Assembly: GCA_949825045.1 (NCBI GenBank)
Contig: OX463824.1
Location: 28,924,001-28,988,000 of the forward strand
Direction: 5' to 3'
Length of the DNA: 64,000 nt
Source of the DNA: Argyresthia goedartella
Taxonomy: Eukaryota > Arthropoda > Insecta > Lepidoptera > Argyresthiidae
Shown: piece after piece, positions 28,301-37,949 of the stretch
Layout: each line of letters begins with the position of its first letter
Position numbering within the stretch: position 1 is the first letter of the stretch
The notes under the pieces: model-generated
What the model was told of the DNA's origin: nothing
The model's input: only the letters and a program-made list of their open reading frames with translations
Database searches by the model: none
Program-made: the position numbers and the translations under genes

Positions 28301-30506
28301 ATTCTCTATAGACACCATGATGAGGCAAATAATATGAAATGCCTTTATCCGAATGAGATGCGTATTGTGTGTTTTCCGTCATGTGTTTGAGTTCTAAGTA
28401 CTCATTCATGAAATCTACATACAACGATTTTAATTTTGGTTCTCTCTCTAGTCGGCGCTCAAGGGATAGGAATCTACGTTTTGCCATATCGAAAGAGTTT
28501 CCCAGTGCTTGACGAGGTTCATGAAGAGGTATGTTGACCATAAAGCGGCCCTCAGAGTCTCGTTCTGTTGTTTCCATGAATATTTGTTCACATGTGCGTT
28601 CCTCAGTAGTTAGATTATGTTTTGATGAAATTGTATCTAATTCCCAAAAGCGAGTTAAGTCGGTAAGTGTGTTGTCGGTGTTGGTGAACAAACACATCGG
28701 TGATTGTGAGGTGTTTGATGTAGATTTATGAACGACCCCCGAAATAAGCCAGCCGAGCTTTGTCTCAACTAAAGATGGCTTGTTTTTACCCATGCAGATG
28801 CGATTTGCGCCGATAAGATCCCAGAATATTTCTGCTCCCAGTAAGATGTCGATTGAAGAGGGAACATTAAAAGTGGGGTCAGCAAGACATATCCCTGACG
28901 GCAGAGGTAAATCGTTTATGTTTATGTATGTGTTAGGTATTGAAGAGGTGATTTGTGGCATTATGTAGCAATCGACGTTCATGTTGTAGTCCCCACTGTA
29001 AGACCCCAATTTGAATGAGCAAGACTGTGAACTACTCGTAACTTGGCTATTTATGCCTGTCACCGATGTAGACCTAGCAGCGTTTATGTTTAGATGGAGT
29101 TTTCGACTGAACTCCTTGGATATGAAGTTTGCTGTACTTCCGTTATCCAATAAGACTCTGGCAGTGTGCTGCTTCCCTTTATTGTCCAGAACCTTGACAA
29201 GTGCTGTGGAAAGCAGAACGACACTTGATTGAGTTGATTGATTTGCTGTGAATACAACATTATCATTCGCCACGTGCTCAGGCTCCCTATCAACATGCAG
29301 TAGGGTGTTATGCTTTAGCTTACAATATTTGCAGTGACTAAGTGCACACTGTGTTTCGGTATGACCAAAGCGAAGGCAGTTTAGGCAAACCTTGTATTCT
29401 TTTGCCTTTTGTAAGCGTGTAGTGACTGGTAAGCTGCGATAAGCATAGCAAGTGTACAGCAGATGCGATTGTTGACACATGGGGCAAGCACCTTTGTTGA
29501 ACTTACTTGTGTTGGTGGCTAAGAGAAAACTCTTCGGCTTTGAATAAGTGCTGACCGTATCCGACTTATGTTTCAAGGGTCGGGACTCCTCAAGAGTCTC
29601 TAAGAGGTCAGCTCTATTGCAAAGAAAGGTCGTGAAATTGGATAAGGCAGGAGGAGCGGAAAGTCCATTACGAAACTCTTCCCATTCCCGACTAGTCACG
29701 TTATCGAGTTTAGTTGCCATCATATGAATGATAAGAGTATCCCAGTGTTTAGTGGGCTGATCGAGGGTGGATAAAGCCCTAAGATTTTTGTTTGTAGTAT
29801 CTAGTAAGTGACGAAGTGCACCACTAGATTCTTTGTGGATGTGCTCAACGTTAAAAAGAGCCTGGACGTGGTTATTAACCAGTAGTCGTTTATTGTCGTA
29901 CCTATCGCACAAGAGTTTCCATGCTGCCTCATAGTTTTTTGCCTTGAAGTCCAGATTGTCGATAATTAGGAGAGCACTATCTTTTAAAGATGCACGAAGA
30001 TAGTGCAGTTTATTGATGTCGTCTATGTTTGTCTGGTTATGTATGAGCGAGGCAAATGTGTCCCTAAATTCGAGCCAATTATGATAGCTGCCCGCAAATT
30101 TAGGTAAGTCTATTTTAGGCAGTCGGACTTGATTTTGTCCATGTGTAGCTGTATTTTTAACGCTTGAACTAGCCTCGGTCGCGACCTCATCCCTCATAGA
30201 CTTCTGAGCCTTGTCCATTATATTACGCGCTGTTGACAATGACTTGTAGTAAGAACTCTCAAATTGTTCGCGATCTTTGTATTGTTCGGCTGGCGTTTCC
30301 GATAACGTCTCCAACTCCATCTGTAATTCATCGTAAGAAGCATATAAATCTTCAAATTTTGCCAGGCGAGCACCTAGTTCAATAACCTGGGTCTCTGACA
30401 ATTCTACATCTGTTATTGATCTTACGTAATTTATGAATTGTGTGAGTTTTGACTTCATGGAGGCTCTTTTTTTGGTTATTTGTTTGATTGACTCCTCTTC
30501 TGCCAT
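25392..30506 (-). CDS. gag-pol: BEL/Pao Gag-Pol polyprotein
   Basis: 1704 codons without interruption. Gag: coiled-coil-like start, RLPKIDLPKFAGSYHNWLEF at about 128-147, and three Cys/His clusters at 341-353 (CPMCQQSH), 374-387 (CLNCLRFGHTETQC) and 392-404 (CKYCKLKH). Protease: VLLDNGSTANFIS at 451-463, with DNG rather than DTG. Reverse transcriptase: VVSADIEKMYRQV (D789) and YVDD at 863-866. RNase H: FTDAS (D1038), MPRLELCGA (E1082), CDSTIVLGWL (D1112), NPADIASRG (D1158). Integrase: H1343, H1348, C1378 and C1381 region, then D1413, D1479 and E1525. The 45-residue gap between the last two is typical of this superfamily. The start at 30506 has good context (ACAATGG) with an in-frame stop two codons before. 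One frame for gag and pol is normal for BEL/Pao. Confidence 0.98.
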   Translation of the reverse strand: MAEEESIKQITKKRASMKSKLTQFINYVRSITDVELSETQVIELGARLAKFEDLYASYDELQMELETLSETPAEQYKDREQFESSYYKSLSTARNIMDKAQKSMRDEVATEASSSVKNTATHGQNQVRLPKIDLPKFAGSYHNWLEFRDTFASLIHNQTNIDDINKLHYLRASLKDSALLIIDNLDFKAKNYEAAWKLLCDRYDNKRLLVNNHVQALFNVEHIHKESSGALRHLLDTTNKNLRALSTLDQPTKHWDTLIIHMMATKLDNVTSREWEEFRNGLSAPPALSNFTTFLCNRADLLETLEESRPLKHKSDTVSTYSKPKSFLLATNTSKFNKGACPMCQQSHLLYTCYAYRSLPVTTRLQKAKEYKVCLNCLRFGHTETQCALSHCKYCKLKHNTLLHVDREPEHVANDNVVFTANQSTQSSVVLLSTALVKVLDNKGKQHTARVLLDNGSTANFISKEFSRKLHLNINAARSTSVTGINSQVTSSSQSCSFKLGSYSGDYNMNVDCYIMPQITSSIPNTYININDLPLPSGICLADPTFNVPSSIDILLGAEIFWDLIGANRICMGKNKPSLVETKLGWLISGVVHKSTSNTSQSPMCLFTNTDNTLTDLTRFWELDTISSKHNLTTEERTCEQIFMETTERDSEGRFMVNIPLHEPRQALGNSFDMAKRRFLSLERRLEREPKLKSLYVDFMNEYLELKHMTENTQYASHSDKGISYYLPHHGVYRESSTTTKLRVVFDASAVTTSGKSYNDIQMVGPTVQDDLQSILLRFRQHKYVVSADIEKMYRQVVVKESYRELQQILWRPDPTQPLKTYTLNTITYGTASAPFLATRCLVELGQECTNKDLQYTILHDFYVDDYLSGGSTIDETIKLCRDVANTLNSAQLNLRKWQSNSPDILHTISKNSHMPDSLNLSENELSKTLGLNWKCFPDTFTYVININNKDEVTKRHILSTIAQIFDPLGLVVPCIVEAKIIMQQLWISKCSWDERVPDNIHKSWTHFETTLPHLNSLEIPRWITCDTSIMRQLHVFTDASEKAYGACVYLRTLTKNGVVEVHLVAAKSKVAPIKPTTMPRLELCGALLGTRLCTKVLSSLTLKLQHCFFWCDSTIVLGWLSSSPTQLKPFVRHRISEMQEDFKDHTWRYVPSQENPADIASRGLSADQIGSCSTWWTGPPFLKLNEPQWPAFPRSTEVELPEIVLTLCISNDDNNNLESMMHTISSFTKLQRIMAYIFKFVNKCRKRVQKNTFLTSAELSEALHFLLKLSQKEAFTEEHIALTLGKDLPTKNRLLPLSPFLDSKGLIRVGGRLFNSFYDYNVKHPILLCSKHPITKLIFDKYHKDLLHAGPQLLLASTRHKYWALGARNLAKKTVRSCVRCCRQRGETIQPVMGNLPEQRVHLEFPFLETGVDYAGPIMIADRKGRGCRLLKSFICVFVCLATRAVHLELVSDLTKEAFIASLHRFISRKGKPRNIFSDNGTTFIGAFNELSRLLKQVSTSEIENEGISFSFIPAYTPHFGGIWESAVKSIKHHLRRILGQSNLSFEEMSTCLCQIEAILNSRPLTPISDNPLDLSPLTPAHFLIGRSLLMLPHPQIETVNVNSLQRFKRIECLKQHFWTRFSEEYVLWLQKKTKWFKSTGNLMEGSLVVIKNKASPPLMWLLGRVVRIIPGTDGIARVADIRTKNGIIRRAYNTICPLPVDH

Positions 30507-31701
30507 TGTTTACTAATGTTTTGTGGATGCAAGTAAGATAGACAAGTTATTTCGTGAATGAAAACGATCAAATTCTATGTTAAAACGAATCCGTATCTTG
30601 CATAAACGAAACGGCAATTGGTGTTCGAAAGGTGAATAATTACAAGTAGTATTATTTGTAAACAAATCTGCAGTTTGCTAAAACGAAACGAAAATTTACG
30701 TTCGAAAGCTAAAATGTAATTTATTTTTATTGAATCTGAGTTTCTTACTTGATAATAGTTGTGATGATAATTATTGAGAACAAATTGCGTTTTGCTATGT
30801 CAAAACGTGCAGCTGTTCAAAATCCGATAATGTATTTTGTAAATAGATGAACTATTAACTAGATTATAACTGTATTATTATTAGGTAAGAACGTTTTCCT
30901 ATCTCAAACAAATAGTGTTTTGCGATTAAATACAAAACTAACCAATGATGATGCCAAGTGATTACCAGCTGATTGTTTCTATTGTTAAGATGATAAGACA
31001 ATGAAATTATTATGCGAAATGAAAATGAATATGATGTCTTATGGTATTTTTCGGTAAGTAAATGTTTAGTAGGTACGTGATTATCTTTGTTGTTTACCTG
31101 TTACTGTTTATGATTTGTATAAGCAATGAGTTGGTAGGTATTTTACGGTATTCTAGTATGGATGATTTTGTGCTTTATCTTATCAGAAGCATGATTGGGA
31201 TGGAATGATTGATGGTATGAATGAAAGGTTATATGAATATGAAAGAAAGGTGAGGTATGGAATGATCTTACAGGATGTTTTTTGTTGCTCTGCTGATTCT
31301 CCTCAACTTGTTTTCACAAGTAAGTAGTAGATATTATTTCCACAATAGGTTCACTGTAGTGGTATTGTCTTCGTGTTGCTTTGCAGTAGGCTTCCGTGTA
31401 TACAATGCAGGTTGGTCTCGTCTGCGTTTAGCGTTGCAGTAGTCAGTTGGGTAGAAAATGTAGGCTGCCTCTGTATAGACTTCGTGTGGTTACGTAGCAA
31501 GTTGACACGCTTTTCTCGAAGAAGAAAGCACTGTCTAAGAGCTCCACTCGACGGCACGTAACAAGACGTGCAGCTTCGCTCGTAGAATAGAACAAGATCC
31601 AACAGTTCCACGCGACGGCACGTCAAGTATTAAGATGCGAAATCTTGCTCGTAGAAAACAGCAAATCCAAGGGTTCCACTTTCCGGCGGTGATGGACCAT
31701 A
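30507..31701 (-). other. BEL 5' leader with primer-binding site and three diverged 65-bp repeats
   Basis: Two bases after the 5' LTR the minus strand reads TGGTCCATCACCGCCG, a primer-binding site by position; the tRNA is not identified. Next come three tandem relatives of 63-68 bases, beginning GCCGGAAAGTGGAACCCTTG, GCCGTCGCGTGGAACTGTTG and GCCGTCGAGTGGAGCTCTTA, each followed by TTCTACGAGC-like or TTCTTCGAGA sequence (about 31500-31692). The rest of the leader to 30507 is AT-rich with no long frame. Such repeats near the primer site could act in dimerisation or packaging; this is inference. Confidence 0.7.
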
Positions 31702-31878
31702 TGTTGGCACCAGTCCTGTCTCTGGGAGTAGGGATCCTGGTGTGGTCTTCAATAAAAGGCTGGACTGTATATTTTTACGTAGGTTATAATGATGTGGAAC
31801 ATGATGTGTCACAATAAAGTCTCCATTCCGAGTGACAGATAATGGTGTGACAGCTGTCAATGGCGTTTGGTTTCACCA
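31702..31878 (-). repeat. 5' LTR of the BEL element
   Basis: 177 bp, identical to 25183-25359. Followed on the plus-strand right by GGGG and then the host repeat. Confidence 0.96.
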
Positions 31879-32335
31879 GGGGTTATGAAATGAGCCGAAG
31901 GCGAGTTTCATATTAATATCACTCGAGAGTTTTAATGCCTAATTATGTACAATTACATACACTAGTTTATCTACCCACATATCATAAGCTCTCTTTGATG
32001 TGTTCGGGAACCGCGTGTTTGACCGGCATTGTGGCTCTGCAGTTGTTTAGCTTGTTCTGTACTACCAACTTCACGCAGACGGGCGTCGGCGTTCGAAATT
32101 TGAATGTCAGTAACAACTTCACAGACAAACTAGGGGCGCACGCAGGCGGGCGTCGGCGTTCGAAATTTAAATGTCATAATATGTAGAAAAACTACACATT
32201 ATGGTCATAATATGTACTTTTTCAGATAAGAAATGAGTTTTTACCAAGTAGTTTATTAACATTATGCTGATCGTAACGTGCGGTTTTTGTACGCAGTAAA
32301 GAGGGTTTATGATACGTGTGTAGATGAACAATGTT
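31879..32335 (+). repeat. Rep-B copy 2, right part, including a small foldback insertion
   Basis: From 31940 it matches Rep-B: GCCTAATTATGTACAATTAC, TTTATCTACCCACATATCAT, CGGCGTTCGAAATTTGAATG (present twice) and the inverse terminus ATGATACGTGTGTAGAT near 32310-32328. The segment 31883-31938 (GAAATGAGCCGAAGGCGAGT, CTCGAGAGTTTTAATG) is absent from copies 1 and 3 and pairs with 25155-25174, so it is a separate foldback that entered Rep-B before the BEL element. Confidence 0.8.
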
Positions 32336-33120
32336 AACGTAGCCAGTGCAATGTTATATGGTAGGTATTTTGTTTTTGTTAAATATCTCGTAACACTTAT
32401 AAGGGGTTCCTTCAGTATTTCTAGATCTATGTTATAAACATCTTATAGTCATGTTTAGCATATATCTAGTAAGACTTGAGGAACTACTTTTTTTTAAATA
32501 TCTCCCAAAAATATCTATTTCACTTCTTTAACTTTCCCAACTAGTAGTAACTCAAATGATATGTCAAAGAATAATCGATAAGTCCGAAGTAAAACCATGT
32601 AGAATAGTAAAAATATTTTTTTTACCTTGGAATTAATTTTGAAAAAAAAATTAGACCTTAGAAATTAATTTTCTCGCATCCTAGAAACTGTTAAAAGAGT
32701 TTTTGTGTCTAATAGAAGCCCATCTATTAAAAATTCCCACACAGAGGGCGGGTTTATAGCAAACCAGAGGTCACGCACAAGTTGCTTGCGGTGGTTTCCT
32801 AAAGACCATACCCTAAGGCGATACCACATTTCAAAGACTTGGCACAAAGTGCACGATTCTTATGAATCCCCCCCTCAGCTAAAAGATACCTTTTATGCTG
32901 TGGGAGGTCCCTTTAGTTTAGGGATTCCGGCGTTTGCCCTGGAGCGCTGAGGTGGGTGGTCGATCATTGGGCATGGGTTCGAATTAGGGTATAGTTTTAT
33001 TCCCCAAACCGAACTAAATATATAGCTCAAATTTGAAAACAAGCTTGTAATTATTATCCTGTCCTGCTATCCTTTTCAACAGATTGATGTCTGCCGGTAT
33101 TGTGCCTTCCAGCTTGGTAA
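32336..33120. other. No gene seen
   Basis: AT-rich, short frames. 32700-32940 is open in places on both strands but unrecognised. Confidence 0.4.
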
Positions 33121-33189
33121 TCACTAATCAATAAGATTTCAATCTCTTTAAGAAGGTTTTATCAGATAGTTCATCTTTATAGCTTCGCG

Positions 33190-33321
33190 ATGACAGTAGA
33201 TCCTTTACCAAAAGATACGATTGATGAAACCGTCAAAGAACACGACCTGATGCTTACAAATGATCCTCGTATCAAAGTCCCTTGGAATAAGGACAAAAAT
33301 CCCGTGACTCCACCGGCCTAA
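33190..33321 (+). CDS. Unrecognised 43-codon ORF, possibly the end of a longer frame
   Basis: Starts MTVDPLPKDTIDETVKEHDL and ends KVPWNKDKNPVTPPA, then TAA. The amino-acid use (acidic and basic mixed, prolines, a single tryptophan) is unlike the random frames around it. The same frame is open back to 33121 without an ATG, reading SLRRFYQIVHLYSFA before the methionine, so this may be a terminal exon or a retro-copied fragment of a larger gene. No acceptor site is evident near 33121. I do not recognise the family. The 200 bases after it show no continuing frame. Confidence 0.3.
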   Translation: MTVDPLPKDTIDETVKEHDLMLTNDPRIKVPWNKDKNPVTPPA

Positions 33322-34205
33322 CAGGTTCATTGCTTTACAAATTCACGGCTCACCTGTTTCTTTACAAAGCCCTTGAATGAAAACCCTTGTAGACATTTGC
33401 ATAGACATACCACCCTACCGTCACCGTCATCCATTACCAACCGTAAGGCCTCAGCAACAAGAGTCAAAGTCGCCGGTACCAAAAACTCTTGTACCTTTAA
33501 CCTCGTCCAAGGAGACATATAGGTGTCCAGATTACCCTTTCAGGGTCATCGCTTGAGACCTCGTGGGAGGCCTATCACCTGTTTGGGAGCGTACCTGTGG
33601 CATCTTGCCAGCCTGCTACCAGGGCACCAGCGATCCCTAACAGCTATAGGCCCCCTCACCTGAAACCACGCATGCGTCCCACCTGCCTATCTACCTGTCT
33701 CACTGCACCTCAAAATCCCACCAGTATTTCGTGACCTATTCAATCTACCCGCGCTTTGATAAGTGTATGGGTTTAAGAGGGGTGCGGAAGACCAAGTAGG
33801 TTTGGTGGGTGCGGCCTGTACCTGGCGCATGCGCAGTAGATTTCGACTACCTGTATACATTGTTTGAGCCCCCTTGTTGTGTTGAGTGAGATTGAGAGCC
33901 ATTAGAATTCAATCAGCCGGTGGTTTGGCACGTGGCTCTTCGGGCCGCACAGTTGTGTGTGGCTCGCGATTAGAGCAACACCAGTTTTATTATCGAGATA
34001 TAACAGGTCTCGGTTTCATTAATTCTACAATACTCTACCTACATTGTATTGGTTTTATTTGAAGTAAGTATATAATGTAGTAGCTGAGAGGCTGATGGCT
34101 CAATAAATCTTATAAGTCCGGTGCTGACCACGTACCAGTGAGATTTATCTCACGGACGTTATTATACGGACGTTCAAACGGTGATGGAAAACATCGTGAG
34201 GAAAC
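33322..34205. other. No supported gene
   Basis: 33540-33730 is GC-richer with phrases such as GTGGGAGGCCTATCACCTGT, which may be part of an old retroelement. 34135-34205 (CGTTCAAACGGTGATGGAAA, ACATCGTGAGGAAACCTGTA) is a string I associate with lepidopteran retroposon ends. Confidence 0.35.
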
Positions 34206-34209
34206 CTGT

Positions 34210-34320
34210 AATCTCCATAGCTGTGGCGATGGGCTAGCCCCCTGTCCCGTAAAATGGGCTAATGAATAACTGGAAAAACGAGGGCACAATTGTGCCTCCA
34301 CCGCCCCGTATGGGAAAACG
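34210..34320 (+). repeat. Rep-D copy, interrupted by SINE S2
   Basis: CTGTGGCGATGGGCTAGCCC, GCACAATTGTGCCTCCACCG and CCCCGTATGGGAAAACG match 55805-55910. The continuation AAAGGCGTGACG is found only after the SINE at 34580. Confidence 0.8.
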
Positions 34321-34579
34321 ACGACCCGAATGGCCGAGTCGGCAGTGACCCTGCCTACGAAGCCAAGGGTCCTGGGTTCGAGTCCCGGTGGGGGCAAATT
34401 TTTGTTTGATGGGAACGGATGCCTGTACCCTAGTCATGGTTGTTTATCTATCTTAGTATAATTTTTATCTATAATATAAGTATGTGTATCGTTGTCTAGC
34501 ACCCAAGATACAGGGAATCCTAGTTTAGGGCTAGATCAATGTGTGTAAATAGTGTCCAAGGTATTATTATTATTATTAT
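34321..34579 (+). repeat. SINE family S2, copy 2 (inserted in Rep-D)
   Basis: Plus-strand copy with ACGACCCGAATGGCCGAGTC, B box GGTTCGAGTCCCGG and tail (ATT)n. Left flank GGGAAAACG and right flank TATAAAAGGCGTGACG, compared with the uninterrupted Rep-D at 55905 (TAGAAAAGGCGTGACG), place the insertion within AAAA. Confidence 0.92.
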
Positions 34580-34612
34580 AAAAGGCGTGACGCTATGCTA
34601 TGTTAAATTATG

Positions 34613-34651
34613 TCAAATGGTATTGATTTCTTGAAAATCAATACCATTTGA
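34613..34651. repeat. 39-nt palindrome
   Basis: TCAAATGGTATTGATTTC and its inverse around a TTGA centre; the left arm is partly repeated after it (GAATCAATACCAATCAAATG). Confidence 0.85.
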
Positions 34652-34899
34652 ATGAATCAATACCAATCAAATGTTAAAATAGATAGATACCTATAGATAA
34701 TTCACTTATTCCCAACACACGTTACATAAAAAGAGATAACACATTTACAGGTAGGGGGGGGGCCAAAAAATACTAAATCATTTAATTTTGACAATCTTTC
34801 ACAAAAACAAAAACATGCATTGAATCCAGCGAAAGCTCAGCGTATTGTTGCAGATATTCTGCAATGCTAGGTGTATACCTGGCATTGCAAGCATTGCAT

Positions 34900-34957
34900 C
34901 TTACCAAGGTCCTATGGGTATAGGCAGTATTGCCTATACCTATAGAACCTTGGTAAG
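34900..34957. repeat. 58-nt hairpin
   Basis: CTTACCAAGGTCCTATGGGT pairs with ACCTATAGAACCTTGGTAAG, extended inward by ATAGGCA and TGCCTAT around a short loop (GTAT). Few mismatches. Possibly the relic of a foldback element; a microRNA precursor is less likely. Confidence 0.85.
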
Positions 34958-37209
34958 AAATGACTAGCACTATCTAGTCATCGATAGGAAGGTAATCTAA
35001 AATAAGAAGACATCTTTGCTATCATAATAGTAATAGTGAAACCTATATCATATTCATAAATAAAACTCGTAGACCATAGGCACAAAATAACCAGAAAAGT
35101 TGCTAAAGGTATAGCTGATGTGATGAGGGAGATGATGCGAAACGAATTATTAGACGATTAAGAAAATGTTGCACCAGCAAGATAAATAGTTAAATATTAT
35201 TGGGTACGGTATGAGGTTGAAAAGTAACATTAATGAGAAGGAAATAATGCGGCTTTTTAACCTGAAATACGGTCCCAGCCGGAACAAAGCATGAAACTAG
35301 GTATAGCCTTAATATGTGCTTCAATATTGAAAGAGGAACACGTTGAAAATAAAAAAAAACCTCCCTCCCTCCATCTTTTGTGTTCCCAATATGTTTTTTT
35401 TATTATTATGTATTCATAACGGCTAAAGCTAGGAGAAAACCATCTAAGGACTACATTGTCCTTTTTAGAATTTATTAACAAAACAATCTTTGGATGTATG
35501 TTTATGGAAGCTATAGTTTTAAGAATATGCGTTAGCTGGTTTATTAATGTTAATTAATAATGGAAATTAACTCAATGATATTCAAAGGTATGGCCCCCAT
35601 TTGTTTTTGGAGCTACTGTACCTGATGACACACCAGAAGTGGTCTTGCCGGACCTGCATATAACTATCAGTAGATGATTCATAAGCCCAAGTGAAAAATA
35701 TCCTATCAGACTTAATCACCATCTGAAAATAAGTGCCGAAAGCACAATCATGGTGATGATTAAGTTACCTACTAAATTTCTTGTCCACTTGGAAACATTA
35801 TACATTCTTTACTCAAAAAACAAGGAAGTCATCAAACAAAAGTGTAATGAGAACCATTCACATGTTCGTCTTGATATTTAATCATCACAAAATGCATGCT
35901 CTGAAAGCACGAATCGTTTGTCAGATTGAGAGTTTTTTTTTTATTTTGCTTCTCCCAGAGGACAAGGACCTCTTCTCGAGAGGCTTGCTCATATTTTATA
36001 ATAAAGAATGTAATTACGGGAGATGCTGCGAAGTGTTTCCAAGCGTACTGCCTCAAAGATTTGTGCTTTGAGCATGAGAATACCCGCGTTACAACTCTGT
36101 TAACCTTTTAAAGCCCCGGCAACTTATGAGGCATCGCGATTTTCAATCTCATACCATGGTACCTGATAAAATTCAAAACCTATAACGGGAAAATGGCATC
36201 TATACATGCCCGTGGGCGCTAACCGGCACTCAGAAAGTAGAAATGAATTTACAAAAGTGCATATTTTTCTACGATTCAAAAATCTCTACAGCCAATTATA
36301 CGCATAATCGCATATAAAACGAGAAAATTGTTGGTAATTAGGTATACGATGGGACGAACTCATGGCAGTTTACACCTAAGCTATTGCTTATAAAGGAGAC
36401 ACTTCCTAAATCCCGGAAAAATATATGTTATGAAGACATAATCTTGCTTAAATTCATTAATTAAATTGTAGTTTGAAAATATTGCAAAATGGAAAAAACT
36501 ATAAGCAAAAAGCCAACTAAAAATAGGTAAGTATTCAATATATCTTAATATTTTTAAATTAAGAAACAATCAGTTGTTTTTATAAAAAAAATAAAAATGC
36601 GCCCAATTTTCGCTCTGTTCCGCCGCAGTGACTGACATAGCAGCCATGATCCAGTGTAAGTAAGTTATTATGATCTTTATTTTAATAGTTGTGTCCAAAA
36701 TTTCAACCACCACGATCCTCAATTACTTCATGAGTAGGTATATTTTACTAAGGTCCGTTGTAGAGTCATCCTCGCTGCACTGTGCGGCCTGCCATTAGCC
36801 AATCAAAGCGCACTCGATGATTGAACCTGCCCAGACGCAGGCTTGGTGCTAACTTATTATGATGATACGGTGCCAGATTTTGTGCGGCCATCGACAGGGT
36901 CAGTAAATCTTTTCACAAATTTCGAGAGATAGATGGCAAGTTAGCACTTATTCCGGATCTTCCAGTTTCCTGTCTGTGGTCAAGACAAGCAGGTATTTAA
37001 AAGATTGTAAACAAAGGTGACAGCTTGCCGATTCCTTTGGCAACAAACGAAGCTAAGCAAATCTTTGTAAAGAATCTATGGTTAGTTTTTTAGCATTAAA
37101 GTAGATGACTTGTCAAACTTAAAGTTTAGTGACATTCTAGAATAATAATAATAATAAAACCTTGGACTAAATAGCGACATGTTGTATAACACAAAAACAC
37201 CACGTAGTA

Positions 37210-37212
<3 letters not shown>
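34958..37212. other. No gene seen
   Basis: AT-rich, short frames. 36110-36200 carries the GAGGCATCGCGATTTTCAAT, CAAAACCTATAACGGGAAAA repeat also hinted at near 13265 and 43325. An AAT run lies at 37141-37157. Frames of up to 96 residues at 35781-36111 are open on both strands and unrecognised. Confidence 0.4.
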
Positions 37213-37244
<32 letters not shown>

Positions 37245-37471
37245 CTTGGACACTATTTACACACATTGATCTAGCCCAAAACTAGGATTCCCTGTATCTT
37301 GGGTAGGTACCAGACAACGATACACGTACTTATATTAGATAGAACAAACAACCATGACTAGGATACAAACATCCGTTCTCATCAAACAAATATTTGCCCC
37401 CACCGGGACTCGAACCCGGGACCCTTGGATTCGTGGGCAGGGTCACTACCGACTCGGCCATTCGGGTCGTC
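37213..37471 (-). repeat. SINE family S2, copy 3
   Basis: Minus-strand copy ending in a long AAT run at 37213-37240; head ACGACCCGAATGGCCGAGTC at the right end with B box GGTTCGAGTCCCGG. Confidence 0.92.
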
Positions 37472-37949
37472 TAAAGTGTGTCTAAAGCGAACAAGAATTT
37501 AAGATTTGGGGAGGGATATCTGTTGAACCGACAGTAACCAGTGCCCAAACACTGGGAATTGGGTGAAATAGTCTCAATCACAATGGAGGACCGATCACCC
37601 GCCTGTGCTCCAGCGGGCGTCCCATCTCATCATCACCATCATCATAACGGTTAGTTTTGACGCCTTACGGCCGTTCCAGGATTTTGTGCACGTTTTTTTT
37701 TTCGTTGTTTTGAATTTTGTGACGTCATAGTCAAATGCTGTCTTTTTTAACACAAAATTGAGTTTATAAAATACTACTGCTGCAAATATACAATTCTGAT
37801 ATTGCCAAACGTTTTTGTTGAAATAGTTTCAGCTTGAGACACGTTTCTAGATTTATTGGACTATCTTGTCAAATTCTGTATTTAATACCTACCTACTTCT
37901 TGACGACTAAGGAAAAGTTAATTACAGGTGTTTACAAGTAATGAAATAT

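Larger units (their letters stand above)
25183..31878 (-). mobile_element. BEL/Pao LTR retrotransposon, apparently intact
   Basis: A 6696-bp element transcribed on the minus strand. LTRs of 177 bp at 31702-31878 (5') and 25183-25359 (3') are identical by eye, start TG and end CA. GGGG stands on each side (25179-25182 and 31879-31882), a plausible 4-bp target duplication, although a fifth G on the left makes the length ambiguous. Between the LTRs are a primer-binding site, a leader of about 1.2 kb and one open gag-pol frame of 1704 codons ending 32 bases before the 3' LTR. There is no env. The element lies within an older Rep-B copy whose halves flank it. Identical LTRs and an open frame indicate a very recent insertion. 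Confidence 0.96.

Noticed and set aside
31630..31860. 76-codon minus frame starting inside the BEL 5' LTR
   Set aside because: The same N-terminal peptide is read from the 3' LTR (25135-25341), showing it is just LTR sequence; no motif.
34110..34437. Frames of 95 and 67 codons on the minus strand
   Set aside because: They translate the SINE S2 head and Rep-D. Such peptides often appear in automatic gene sets but are repeat artefacts.
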